Origin: Gemmatimonadota bacterium
GTDB taxonomy: Bacteria > Gemmatimonadota > Gemmatimonadetes > Longimicrobiales > Gaopeijiaceae
NCBI GenBank assembly: GCA_022827345.1
Contig: JAJDTB010000027.1
Coordinates: forward strand, 248,001-312,000
Length of the DNA stretch: 64,000 nt
Reading direction: 5' to 3'
In this document: positions 26,031 through 33,929 of the stretch, piece after piece
Layout: every line of letters starts with the position of its first letter
How positions within the stretch are numbered: position 1 is the stretch's first letter
Notes under the pieces: generated by a model
What the model was told of the DNA's origin: nothing
Databases searched by the model: none
The model's input: the letters and a program-made list of their open reading frames with translations, nothing else
Translations under genes and position numbers: made by a program

Positions 26031-26265
26031 AGAGAATCCGGTCGTGATCCGCGGATGTCAGCCCATCGGCCGACCGGCCCACCGCTTCCGCCCCGTACAG
26101 CGAATCGTCCTCCAGGGGGCCGAGGGCGGCCCCACCATGCAGCGGGACAATCCGAAACGCCGGGCGGCTCCGGTAGAGCACGGTGAAGTGCTCCCCCTTC
26201 TTCACCCGCGCGATGACCCGGCTCATTTCGTGCCGGAGCGTCTTGACGTTGATCGTGTTGGACAT
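26017..26265 (-). CDS. Phd/YefM-like antitoxin
   Basis: The 82-residue protein begins MSNTINVKTLRHEMSRVIARVKKGEHFTVLYRSRPAFRIVP, a Phd/YefM-like N-terminal fold with the R-H-x-x-S-x-x-x-x-x-V-K-x-G-E pattern. The acidic C-terminal third (EDDSLYGAEAVGRSADGLTSADHDRILYGGE) would cover the toxin. It overlaps the PIN toxin by 14 bp. An imperfect palindrome centred on CTTAAG (26318-26335) lies 50 bp upstream and may be its operator. Confidence 0.82.
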   Translation of the reverse strand: MSNTINVKTLRHEMSRVIARVKKGEHFTVLYRSRPAFRIVPLHGGAALGPLEDDSLYGAEAVGRSADGLTSADHDRILYGGE

Positions 26266-26317
26266 GGGTGCGTCCGGTTGCTGGATTCGAGGCTGCGATA
26301 CCGCGTTGGGCCCTAAA

Positions 26318-26335
26318 GGTAAACTTAAGATAACC
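26318..26335 (-). promoter_or_regulatory. Imperfect palindrome upstream of the Phd/PIN operon
   Basis: GGTAAACTTAAGATAACC is an 18-bp imperfect inverted repeat (14 of 18 positions symmetric) centred on CTTAAG. It is AT-rich against the GC-rich background and lies between the antitoxin start and the end of the DUF1801 gene, so it is a reasonable autoregulatory operator. Binding is not shown. Confidence 0.4.
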
Positions 26336-26341
26336 TTGGTT

Positions 26342-26791
26342 TCAGAACAGCCCCTCGCCCTGCAGCGCCGACGCCTGCTCGAGCCAGCTGACCATCAGCG
26401 TCTCGTCGGGCTCGTCGTCTTCATGGATGTGGAAATACCGCACCTGCTCGTGCTTGGAGGCGACGGGCGGAACCGGCCTCAGCGATGCGCCGTTGAGCCA
26501 GGTCACCTTGATGTACTTCGTGAAGCAATGGAACGAGAGGAACCAGCCCCGGCCCTCGATGCCGTAGAAGGGCGAATTCCACCGCACCGCCTTGCGGACC
26601 TCGGGCACGGTGCGCTCGATCAGCGCGTCGAGCTGGCGGCCCACCCCCCGTTTCCAGCCCGGCATGGCCGCGATGTAGGCCTGCACGGGCGCATCCCCGT
26701 CACCCTTCGGGATCTGGGGATTGCCGCCCGAGAGGAGCTTCGGCTTCGCGGTCTCGCCCCTGGCTGTGCCGGCGCCGGCCTTCTTCGCCAC
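26342..26791 (-). CDS. DUF1801 (YdhG-like) domain protein
   Basis: The 149-residue protein matches DUF1801: YIAAMPGWKRGVGRQLDALIERTVPEVRKAVRWNSPFYGIEGRGWFLSFHCFTKYIKVTWLNGASL, with the conserved AVRWNSPFYG and WLSF-type segments. The first 30 residues are basic and disordered. This family binds small ligands or lies near stress genes, but its biochemical role is not settled. The gene starts 6 bp after the S9 peptidase stop, so it is probably in its operon. Confidence 0.8.
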   Translation of the reverse strand: MAKKAGAGTARGETAKPKLLSGGNPQIPKGDGDAPVQAYIAAMPGWKRGVGRQLDALIERTVPEVRKAVRWNSPFYGIEGRGWFLSFHCFTKYIKVTWLNGASLRPVPPVASKHEQVRYFHIHEDDEPDETLMVSWLEQASALQGEGLF

Positions 26792-26797
26792 GGGTGA

Positions 26798-28885
26798 TCA
26801 GCTCGCCGCGGGCATCGCCCGGTACTTGTCGAACCACGCCACGATGTTCGCGATCTTCGCCATCAGTTGGCTCGGCCGCCGGCTCATGTCATGCGAAGCA
26901 CCCGGCAGGCGGATCACGGCGGTGTCGATCCCGCGCATCTTGAGCGCGTGGTACATCTGGTAGGATTCGGACAGCGGCGTCCGCAGATCCTCCTCGCCGG
27001 TGATGATCATCGTCGGGGTGTTCACGTTGCCGACCAGCGACAGCGGCGAAAAGCGCCAGTAGGGCTCCGGATCCTCCCACGGCAGTCCCTCGTAGCGGCT
27101 GAAGTAGTAGCCGTACCAGTTGTCGGCGGTCAGCGTCTTGCTGATCCAGTTGACGACGGGCTTCTGCGACACCGCGGCCCGGAACCGATCCGTCTTGCCC
27201 ACGATCCACGCGGTCATGATTCCGCCCGCGCTCCCGCCGGTAACGAACAGGTTGCTCTCGTCGACGTACCCGCGCTCGATGACCGCATCGACGCCCGAGA
27301 TCAGGTCGTCGTAGTCCTGGCCGGGATAGTTGTGGTAGAGGAGGTCGCCGAACTCCTCGCCGTAACTGGTGCTCCCCCTCGGGTTGGCGTAGAGCACGAC
27401 GTAGCCTGCGGAAGCCAGAAGCTGCATCTCGGCGGAGAACCTGTCGCCGTAGTTGGACACCGGCCCGCCGTGGATCTCCAGGATGAGGGGATAGCGGCGG
27501 TTCGGATCGAAGTCGGGCGGCTTGACGATCCAGCCCTGAACGGGGCGGCCATCGAAGGACGACTCCCACCAGATCTCCTCGACCTCGCCGAGCGTCTTGC
27601 CCGCGAGGAGGTCGGCGTTGAGGGTCGTGATGGGGCGGGCGGTTGGGCCGCCGCGCCTGCCGATGGCGAGTTCGCCGGGCATGTCGGGGCGGGTCTGGTT
27701 GAGGGCGATGGTGCCGTCGCTGGCGACGGAGAAGGAGCCGCCGCCGTAGGGGCGGCCGTACGATGTACCGCCGAGGTCGCCGGCGAGGACCTCGGTGTCG
27801 CCGTCGAGGGTGACGAAGCCGACCTTCGAGTTGCCTTCGTCGTCGTACTGGAAGTAGAGGCCGCTGCCGTCGCTGGCCCAGACGGGGCTGGAGACGCTGC
27901 GGTCGAGCCCGGCGGTGAGCGTGCGGTGGCCGCTGCCGTCGAGGTTGATGACCTGGAGGCGGCTGACCTGGTAGGTGCGGGTGCGGTCCTCGTAGCCGGT
28001 GAAGGCGACCTGGCGGCCGTCGGGAGAGACGGCGGGGCTGCCGTCGGGGCCGGGGCGGTCGGTGAGTGCGCGGATATCGCCGGTCGGCAGCGACGCGATG
28101 TACAGCTCCGAGTTGCGGTAGTCGAGCACGTCCGGATTGCGGTTCGCCGAGAAGACGAGGTGGGTGCCGTCGGGGACCCAGGCGGCCGGGCTGGAGTGCT
28201 GGAAGTCCCCGGAAGTGACCTGGGTGGGCGTCCCGCCGTCGACCGGGAGGACGAAGATGTGGCTGTAGCCGAAGTCGAGGTAGCCGACGCCGTCCTGACG
28301 GCTCTTGAAGCGGTCTTCCATGATGGGGGGAGCGGCCCACTCGGCGCCGGGGGGCGGGCTCGGCGGCGCGGCCAGGCTCGGCGCCGGATAGGGGACGAGC
28401 ATGTTGAAGGCGATCTGGCGGCCGTCGGGGGACCAGCGCAGGCCGCTGGGGGATTCGGTCAGCTGGGTGAGGGCGGCGGTCTCGCCGGTGTCCATCCAGC
28501 GCAGGTGGATCTGGCCGTCGGCGGTGTAGGCGAGGCGCGTGCCGTCGGGTGACCAGCGCGGGGAGCCGCCGTCGCCGAGGCTGCGGTGGTCGGAGCCGTC
28601 CGCGTCGATGATCCACAGTTCGGAGCGCTTGCGGTCGCGCATGATGTCCATCGACGTGCGGACGTAGACGACCTGGGTGCCGTCGGGGGAGATCCGGGGG
28701 TCGGCGGCGTATTCGAGCTGGAAGACGTCCATGGGCTCGAAGTGGGACTGGGCAGTGGCGGGGGTGGGCGCGGCGGCGGTGGCCGTGAGGAGGGTGGCGA
28801 TCACTGCCGCGGTCGCCGCCGGTAGGAGGGCGCCGGCGAGGGTGGGCGTGGCCTTGGTTGGGCTGGTCGTCTTGATCTTGGGCAT
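26798..28885 (-). CDS. Secreted S9-family prolyl oligopeptidase-like peptidase
   Basis: The 695-residue protein has a long signal peptide (cleavage near PATAQSHFEP), a TolB/DPP-like propeller from residue 60 to about 410 (SPDGTQVVYV, SPDGTRLAYT, SPDGRQIAF, SPDGRQVAFTGYEDR) and a C-terminal alpha/beta hydrolase. The triad is visible: Ser552 in TGGSAGG, Asp633 in GEEDLRTP and His665 in GASHDMS. Acylaminoacyl or dipeptidyl peptidases of this class release N-terminal dipeptides or acyl amino acids. It is periplasmic or extracellular, and the DUF1801 gene follows at 6 bp. Confidence 0.92.
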   Translation of the reverse strand: MPKIKTTSPTKATPTLAGALLPAATAAVIATLLTATAAAPTPATAQSHFEPMDVFQLEYAADPRISPDGTQVVYVRTSMDIMRDRKRSELWIIDADGSDHRSLGDGGSPRWSPDGTRLAYTADGQIHLRWMDTGETAALTQLTESPSGLRWSPDGRQIAFNMLVPYPAPSLAAPPSPPPGAEWAAPPIMEDRFKSRQDGVGYLDFGYSHIFVLPVDGGTPTQVTSGDFQHSSPAAWVPDGTHLVFSANRNPDVLDYRNSELYIASLPTGDIRALTDRPGPDGSPAVSPDGRQVAFTGYEDRTRTYQVSRLQVINLDGSGHRTLTAGLDRSVSSPVWASDGSGLYFQYDDEGNSKVGFVTLDGDTEVLAGDLGGTSYGRPYGGGSFSVASDGTIALNQTRPDMPGELAIGRRGGPTARPITTLNADLLAGKTLGEVEEIWWESSFDGRPVQGWIVKPPDFDPNRRYPLILEIHGGPVSNYGDRFSAEMQLLASAGYVVLYANPRGSTSYGEEFGDLLYHNYPGQDYDDLISGVDAVIERGYVDESNLFVTGGSAGGIMTAWIVGKTDRFRAAVSQKPVVNWISKTLTADNWYGYYFSRYEGLPWEDPEPYWRFSPLSLVGNVNTPTMIITGEEDLRTPLSESYQMYHALKMRGIDTAVIRLPGASHDMSRRPSQLMAKIANIVAWFDKYRAMPAAS

Positions 28886-29033
28886 CTTCGTGCTCGCTGG
28901 GTTGGGTTAGGTGCGGTGTCCCCAAGTTTTCGTCATGTCGGCGTGTGGGGCAACCGGCGGTTACCTTACGGCCCGTCCTTTCTTTCACGCATATCACCCT
29001 GGAACCGGAGTCGGTGGTTTGACTGCTGGACGC

Positions 29034-29372
29034 GTGGTCTCGAAGCCCGTATATCGCGCAGATCTTGCCCGGTGGGCCGAAGAGGGGTTCGGAGACTGGA
29101 TCAAGGCCGTTGTCGATGTGTCGCGTGGGATAATGGCCGTCGGAGGCGACCTGCACGCGGACGACGCAGCGCTGCTCCTTGCCCAGGGTTCATACCAGCA
29201 GGATCTCTGGGGAATCAACCTCTATCCCGCAGACGAGGGTCCCGATTGGATCGAGTTCGACTCCATGATCAACATCCGTCCCCGGGACGGGAACCGGTCG
29301 CGCGGTGTCGACGATGAGCGAACGCGTGCCCGGATCCGCGACGTCGTCGAGTCATTGATCCCGGCGGAGTAA
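29034..29372 (+). CDS. DUF5674 family protein
   Basis: GTG at 29034 (VVSKPVYRADLARW) gives 112 residues and lines up with the usual family N terminus; an alternative TTG at 29019 has a GGAG 8 nt upstream. The diagnostic block is VVDVSRGIMAVGGDLHADDAALLLAQGSYQQDLWGINLYP followed by WIEFDSMINIRPRDGNRSRGVDD. This is a small family of unknown function. The next gene starts 10 bp downstream and encodes a helical protein, and the two probably form a pair. The gene is divergent from the S9 peptidase. Confidence 0.8.
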   Translation: MVSKPVYRADLARWAEEGFGDWIKAVVDVSRGIMAVGGDLHADDAALLLAQGSYQQDLWGINLYPADEGPDWIEFDSMINIRPRDGNRSRGVDDERTRARIRDVVESLIPAE

Positions 29373-29382
29373 ATCGCTCGGC

Positions 29383-29769
29383 ATGCGACGCACCATCCAT
29401 AAGCGAGCCGCCGACGGCGCTTGGGGCCGTCTGGAACTTGTGGAGCAACTCGGCAACGTGGGCAGTGAAGTGGATCGCGCGATCCGGGCCTGGAACGCGG
29501 GGCGGATCGGCCGGTTCGAGAGTGCTCTCGAGCGGGCCCTCGAACTCTTCGACCTGACGGTCGCCGACCCCCGCTGGCACGGCCACCGCTGCCAGGAAGT
29601 CCTGCGCGCCCGCGAGGAGTTCTGCCGACTGTTTTTCGACCCTGATGTTCCGCCCGATTCGGCAGAGGGGTTGCGCAGGTACTTCTTCGGTTTCGGATAC
29701 GCGGCCCGGATGCTCCACTACCGGCGGCAAACGGCAGACCAGGGGGCCGGTCGTCAGCCCCTTCGATAG
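29383..29769 (+). CDS. Small helical protein paired with DUF5674
   Basis: The 128-residue protein is predicted mostly helical: RLELVEQLGNVGSEVDRAIRAWNAGRIGRFESALERALELFDLTVADPRW and then LRAREEFCRLFFDP, LRRYFFGFGYAARMLHYRR. There is no signal peptide or known catalytic motif. The pattern of alternating Glu/Arg and Leu in helices suggests a helical bundle. It starts 10 bp after DUF5674, so one transcript is likely. The 3' end overlaps the convergent RelE-like gene by 16 bp. I recall this protein as a common neighbour of DUF5674, but cannot verify it here. Confidence 0.65.
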   Translation: MRRTIHKRAADGAWGRLELVEQLGNVGSEVDRAIRAWNAGRIGRFESALERALELFDLTVADPRWHGHRCQEVLRAREEFCRLFFDPDVPPDSAEGLRRYFFGFGYAARMLHYRRQTADQGAGRQPLR

Positions 29770-30014
29770 GCCTCGCGCCGGTGCGCGACCCGCACCACAA
29801 GCACGACCACTTCCCCATCCAGCACTTCGTACACGACCCGGTAGCGCCTGACGCGAATGCGCCGCAGCCCGCGCAGTTCTCCTTTCAATGCGGTTCCCGA
29901 GCGCGGTTCATCCGCGAGCCCGTCGATGGCCCGCACGACGCGAACACGATCTTTGCGCGGGACCCGGGCCAGCTCTCGGGCCGCACTGCGCTTAATCCGA
30001 ATCGAGTAGGTCAC
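29754..30014 (-). CDS. RelE/ParE-type toxin
   Basis: GTG at 30014 (VTYSIRIKRSAARELARVP) gives 86 residues, the normal length of this family. The pattern KRSAARELARVPRKDRVRVVRAIDGLADEPRSGTALKGELRGLRRIRVRRYRVVYEVLDGEVVVLVVRVAHRREAY contains the RelE fold core: two helices, then LKGELRGLRRIRVRRYRVVYEV and the C-terminal VAHRREAY. Such toxins are ribosome-dependent mRNA interferases or gyrase inhibitors. It overlaps the antitoxin gene by 23 bp, and its 3' end overlaps the convergent helical gene. Confidence 0.9.
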   Translation of the reverse strand: MTYSIRIKRSAARELARVPRKDRVRVVRAIDGLADEPRSGTALKGELRGLRRIRVRRYRVVYEVLDGEVVVLVVRVAHRREAYRRG

Positions 30015-30213
30015 GCCGCACCTCGTCCCAGTCGAGGACAGGGTCCGAGGGATCGCGAAGCCGCCCGATGGCCACGGCAAGATCGTCGTAGTCCTCCAGG
30101 TAGTGTTCCAGTGCTTCGCGAACGACCTGCGCACGGCTGCGCCTGAGTTGCGCCGCTACGGCGTCGAGTTCATCGACAACCGCCTGGGGTACTCGCGCGG
30201 TGATCTGGCTCAT
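29992..30213 (-). CDS. Ribbon-helix-helix antitoxin
   Basis: The 73-residue protein starts MSQITARVPQAVVDELDAVAAQLRRSRAQVVREALEHYLED, a textbook ribbon-helix-helix: a short strand (QITARVP), two helices, and the SRAQVVREAL segment. The acidic tail (LDWDEVRRDLLDSD) should bind the toxin. It overlaps the RelE-like gene by 23 bp. An 11-bp palindrome at 30267-30277 is the likely operator. Confidence 0.88.
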   Translation of the reverse strand: MSQITARVPQAVVDELDAVAAQLRRSRAQVVREALEHYLEDYDDLAVAIGRLRDPSDPVLDWDEVRRDLLDSD

Positions 30214-30266
30214 CGTGTTTCCGTTCTTTGGTCCACAGTGATCGCGATTGAAGTCATGTGCATTGA

Positions 30267-30277
30267 TTGACAGTCAA
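30267..30277 (-). promoter_or_regulatory. Palindrome TTGAC-A-GTCAA between divergent genes
   Basis: The 11-bp sequence TTGACAGTCAA is a perfect inverted repeat around one central base. It lies about 55 bp upstream of the RHH antitoxin and 113 bp upstream of the divergent chimeric propeller gene, in an AT-richer stretch. Its TTGACA also forms a -35-like hexamer on the plus strand. An autoregulatory operator of the antitoxin is the simplest reading. Confidence 0.4.
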
Positions 30278-30389
30278 AATACGATTCAGGCAGCCGGGCG
30301 TCAATGAACACGGGTGCGCTCGCAGCGACGGGGTAGCAGGGTTACCATGCTGCCGAGTACCAAGACACCGCGTTTCCGGGACCCACGCC

Positions 30390-31070
30390 ATGAAGAGAGC
30401 AACGAAGCGACCCATCTCGATCCTCTCGGCCTCGGCCGCCGCGGCATTGCTGGCACTTTCTGCTAGCATCACCGCCGCCGCCCAGCAATACGAATATCCC
30501 GACCCCTTCCCGGGCGGCTACCCGAACCTGAGGGGCGTCAGCGGCGCGGGCCGGATGTACATGGAGAGCTACTTCCCGCCCCCGGTCACGGCCTCGCCCA
30601 CCTATCCGGCCTGGTCACCCGACGGCGAGTCCATCGCCTTCGCCTACCAGGGGCGGATCTGGGTCGTGCCCGCCGAGGGCGGCACCGCGCGCCAGGTCAC
30701 CGGCGGGCCGGGGTATCATTCGCAGCCGAGCTGGTCGCCCGACGGGCAGCACATCGCCTACGCGGCGGGATACCGGGAGAAACCGAAGAAGTGGCACTAT
30801 GGCGGGGGCTCATCCGGGTTGAGCTTCGATGGCGAGAGCCGCCTTTGGGCAGCCACGTCACGCGACCGGGACACCTTTTCGTATTTGGATGTCTGGATCG
30901 GCACAGAGTACGCGGGCACTGTCCGCATACGCGACCGACTGCTGGGTTACGACATTCTGGGGTCCACCCTCGTAGCACACGTCGAACGCAAACCCGACCG
31001 GTATGGAATCGGGCAAAGGGCTATCGACTGGTACGACATCAGCGAGGTTGACTTCGGGCTGGAGGAGTAG
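30390..31070 (+). CDS. Chimeric short propeller protein (TolB-type N part, NHL-type C part)
   Basis: ATG at 30390 (MKRATKRPIS) gives 226 residues with a signal peptide cut near SITAAAQQYE. Residues about 30-130 match the N-terminal TolB/PD40 part of the amidohydrolase-fusion family (YPAWSPDGESIAFAYQGRIWVVPAEGG, QPSWSPDGQHIAYAAG). From about residue 135 the sequence changes to DGESRLWAATSRDRDTFSYLDVWIGTEYAGTVRIRDRLLGYDILGSTLVAHVERKPDRYGIG, which reads as the C-terminal blade of a six-bladed propeller lipoprotein. Neither half is complete, so this is probably a deletion fusion. The frame is intact, so it may be expressed as a small secreted protein. Confidence 0.6.
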   Translation: MKRATKRPISILSASAAAALLALSASITAAAQQYEYPDPFPGGYPNLRGVSGAGRMYMESYFPPPVTASPTYPAWSPDGESIAFAYQGRIWVVPAEGGTARQVTGGPGYHSQPSWSPDGQHIAYAAGYREKPKKWHYGGGSSGLSFDGESRLWAATSRDRDTFSYLDVWIGTEYAGTVRIRDRLLGYDILGSTLVAHVERKPDRYGIGQRAIDWYDISEVDFGLEE

Positions 31071-31161
31071 GCGTCACCCCCACCGTCTGTGTGTGTGGAC
31101 TGCCGACGGAGGTTCTCGTGATCCCTCGTCAGCCAGGCACAGAGCGCCTTGATTGAGAGTC

Positions 31162-32670
31162 CTACTCCGTCACCCGCGCCTGAAATGCGCCCGTAAGCAC
31201 CTCTCCATCGCGCTTCACCTGCACCCAGATGGTGTACTCTCCCGGCTGCGGGAAGGCGTACGGGAACTCGACCTCGCCGGTGCTCGCGGGGTCATTCGGG
31301 TCACCGCGGGCCGCTTCGTCATTCGCAACGGCGGCCATCGCACCGTCCTCCCCCATCGACTGCATGTCGGGCGCCAGCACGGACAGCGACCCCATCGAGA
31401 TCGTGCCCGCCGGATGCAAGTGGACGAACACCGACCCATCGTCACGCGTGATCGCCGCGTGGCTGATCATACCCATGTAGGGTTCGAGGACGGCAGCGTC
31501 GCCTGCCGGGTCCTGCACCGCGAACGAGAGCACCGTCTCTTCGTCGACGCGGAGTTCGGTCGCTCCGAGCCACTGCAGGGTCGATCCGTCTGGCAGCGGC
31601 GTTGTCGCACCGGCACCAGACACCCGAGCGGCCGTCCCACGCCATGACGAATCGTCGGGGTCGGCTTCCAGCCTTGAGTCCGACTCTCCTTCTGCCAGCA
31701 TCCCCGCGTCCACAAGCACAGTGTCGACGACCGTCTGTGCAAACCCGGACTCATCCACGATGTCGCCGTAGATGCGGTATTCGCCCGGTGGGAGGTCCGG
31801 CCACGGTGCGCGGAAGGTCGCCGAGTCCACCGGCACCGGGTGGACGTGCGCGAACGCATCCATGTCTGGCGCGCCGATCACGAACATGTGCATGAGCTTG
31901 CCGTGGTCGGGCACCAGGCGGCTCCAGGTCCGGCCCAGCCAGGACGGATCCGTCATGCGGACCTCGAGCACGGGCGCGCCGCCGTCCCGGATGACCGCGC
32001 CCTCCACGGCGAGGCGCTCGAAAATGCCACTCCGCACGTCCCGGTCCACCGCATCCCACCAGGCATTGCCCCAGTAGGCCCCAGTCAACAGCAGGGCGGC
32101 TGCACAGGCCATGGCCAACCAACCCCAGCGGCGATGGGTCGTTTGCACCGCCTCGTCGGGGGTAAGCCGGCTCTCGCGCACCGCCGCACCCGCAATCGAC
32201 ACCGCGCCCGCAAGCAGCAGGACCCCGAGGATGAGAAGCACCCCACCCAGCACAGGCGGCAGGTCGCGCACGCCCAGCATAACCGAAGTCACGGGTACGG
32301 AAGCCATCCCCGCCCCCCGCGACCCCTCCACCGCCACCTCGATTCGGTACGCGCCCACGGTCATCAGCCAGAGCTCGGCGCTGTAGAGTTCCGCATCGCC
32401 CGGCACGGGCTGGGCCGGGTCCGGCGGGGGCGCCCCTCCTTCGGGCGCGGCGTCCCAGCGCGCGGGCCGCACAGTGACCTGCTCCACTTCGCCCTCGCCA
32501 CCTGGAATCCGCACCGAGATCTCCGCCAGGCCCGGAACGACATCGGGCGGCCGGACGACGACGGACACCGGGTAGGGACCCGCCTGGCCCGTGAAGAAGA
32601 CGTTCTTGCTGCCTACGTGTCCCGTGGTCGCCAGGTAGAGCCCCGCCACGATCAGCGCGGCGCGCCTCAT
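31162..32670 (-). CDS. Membrane-anchored periplasmic protein of unknown function
   Basis: ATG at 32670 overlaps the upstream stop (ATGA). The 502-residue product has an N-terminal hydrophobic segment (AALIVAGLYLATTG), an Ig-like domain (PYPVSVVVRPPDVVPGLAEISVRIPG) reminiscent of YtkA/FixH-type domains, two further helices (VLGGVLLILGVLLLAGAVSIAGAA and WLAMACAAALLLTGAYWGNAWW), then a soluble C-terminal half. That half has repeated His motifs: HGKLMHMFVIGAPDMDAFAHVHPV, GMISHAAITRDDGSVFVHLHPAGTISMGS. The His/Met-rich HxHP pattern suggests metal (perhaps copper) binding. No name can be given. Confidence 0.7.
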   Translation of the reverse strand: MRRAALIVAGLYLATTGHVGSKNVFFTGQAGPYPVSVVVRPPDVVPGLAEISVRIPGGEGEVEQVTVRPARWDAAPEGGAPPPDPAQPVPGDAELYSAELWLMTVGAYRIEVAVEGSRGAGMASVPVTSVMLGVRDLPPVLGGVLLILGVLLLAGAVSIAGAAVRESRLTPDEAVQTTHRRWGWLAMACAAALLLTGAYWGNAWWDAVDRDVRSGIFERLAVEGAVIRDGGAPVLEVRMTDPSWLGRTWSRLVPDHGKLMHMFVIGAPDMDAFAHVHPVPVDSATFRAPWPDLPPGEYRIYGDIVDESGFAQTVVDTVLVDAGMLAEGESDSRLEADPDDSSWRGTAARVSGAGATTPLPDGSTLQWLGATELRVDEETVLSFAVQDPAGDAAVLEPYMGMISHAAITRDDGSVFVHLHPAGTISMGSLSVLAPDMQSMGEDGAMAAVANDEAARGDPNDPASTGEVEFPYAFPQPGEYTIWVQVKRDGEVLTGAFQARVTE

Positions 32671-33824
32671 CTGCGGACCGCCAGCATCCAGTTGCCCACC
32701 CACAGGCCGGCGCGCGCCGACGCAAACCCGATCGGCAGCGCCCACCACACCGTCGGCCAGAGCCGGCTCCCGCCCCAGAACTCGTACTGCCAGGGACCGG
32801 GACGGTTGAAGTACCCCCAGGTGTCACCCTGGAAGACGTAGTTGCGCGCCGCTTCGGACAGCATGAACTCGCCGAAGTACCAGTGAATCACTCCGAAGAT
32901 GCCGACGAACATCAGGGAGCCCACCGCGGCCAGCCCCCAGTCCACCGAACGCCGGGCCGGCGCCTGGCCGGGTCGCGACGCCCGCCGCAGGAGAATGTCG
33001 AGCGCGATTGCGGGAACGACCAGCAGCAGGGGGAACTCCGGCGGCACCATCCGATCCACGTCGCGCAGGATGGGCGCAAGCAGCGGCTCCGCGGGGAACA
33101 GCGGGAGCACCCACATCATCACCAGCGTCACGCCTGTGTAGACCACCGCCGCCCAGGTGGCCGGCCAGCGGAGGCGTCCAGCCCGGGCCACCGCGAACAG
33201 CACCAGCGGGTAGACGCCCGCCGAGATCATGTGGAACGCGGGCCCGCGCCAGTCGTTCGGCATCGAGTATTCCATCATGACCACGGAGAGATTCAGCAGG
33301 AGCAAACCCGCACTGAAGGCGTAGGCGAACCCCAGCAGGCGCTGCCCGCGCTCCGATGCCCGGTTCTGCCACGACAGCGCCATCAGCATGGCCCCCAGCT
33401 GGATCGCGCAGATACCCATGGCGAGCACGACATGGGGTGGACTCAGGATCTCGACATCGAGTCCGTAGGCGTTGTGCCACCAGTCGTCGAAGGGCGCGGA
33501 GGTGAGCATCGCGATCGTGCCCCAGATCGCCACCCAGGCTCCGAGCGGCGCGCGAAAGCCCCACATCCGCACCGAGCGCCCGACTTCGGTTCCGGAGCCG
33601 GCGAACGTCGTCTTCAGCGCCAGCCATCCGCAGGACAGCCCCGCCGCGAGGCCGCCCGCGTAGATCGCGAGGTGTGCCGGCGTCCAGAAGGTGTCGCGGC
33701 CGATCGTGCGGTGCCACGAGATGTCCCAGATGATCCCGACGATGACGCTGGTGGACGCGAACAGGACGGCGGTCAGGTACCAGGGGATGCGACTCGCGTT
33801 TTCGCCTCCAAGTGTCCGATTCAT
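32667..33824 (-). CDS. Polytopic membrane protein of unknown function
   Basis: The 385-residue protein has about ten hydrophobic segments beginning at residue 15 (YLTAVLFASTSVIVGIIWD). Conserved-looking loops are DISWHRTIGRDTFWTPAHLAIY and FDDWWHNAYGLDVEILSPPHVVLAMG, rich in Trp and His, as in heme or copper membrane proteins. No transporter signature is visible. It overlaps the downstream His-rich protein by ATGA, so they form an operon and likely one membrane complex. Its upstream region carries the doubled TGTAA/TTACA sites shared with the gene at 22032. Confidence 0.72.
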   Translation of the reverse strand: MNRTLGGENASRIPWYLTAVLFASTSVIVGIIWDISWHRTIGRDTFWTPAHLAIYAGGLAAGLSCGWLALKTTFAGSGTEVGRSVRMWGFRAPLGAWVAIWGTIAMLTSAPFDDWWHNAYGLDVEILSPPHVVLAMGICAIQLGAMLMALSWQNRASERGQRLLGFAYAFSAGLLLLNLSVVMMEYSMPNDWRGPAFHMISAGVYPLVLFAVARAGRLRWPATWAAVVYTGVTLVMMWVLPLFPAEPLLAPILRDVDRMVPPEFPLLLVVPAIALDILLRRASRPGQAPARRSVDWGLAAVGSLMFVGIFGVIHWYFGEFMLSEAARNYVFQGDTWGYFNRPGPWQYEFWGGSRLWPTVWWALPIGFASARAGLWVGNWMLAVRR

Positions 33825-33865
33825 CAGCCGCCAAAGGCTCCGGGAACTGTGCTCACCAAGTCAGA

Positions 33866-33906
33866 ATGTAATGTCAACTTGTCATATTGTAAGGCCAACA
33901 TTACAT
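33866..33906 (-). promoter_or_regulatory. AT-rich inverted repeats upstream of the two-gene membrane operon
   Basis: ATGTAATGT (33866-33874) and ACATTACAT (33898-33906) are perfect 9-bp inverted repeats. Inside, TGTAA-N8-TTACA (33888-33905) and TGTAA-N8-TGTCA (33867-33884) start 21 bp apart, the same geometry as at 22098 and 22119. In the coding direction the two promoters share ATGTAATGTT-x2-CCTTACA. Start of the operon is 42 bp away. Strong candidate for binding of one shared regulator. Confidence 0.6.
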
Positions 33907-33929
33907 CATTTGCTTCGCGGCGGATTCGT

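Noticed and set aside
26867-28552. Plus-strand frame antisense to the S9 peptidase
   Set aside because: The minus strand has the full S9 triad and signal peptide; the plus frame has no recognisable motif and an Arg/Val/Ala bias typical of shadows.
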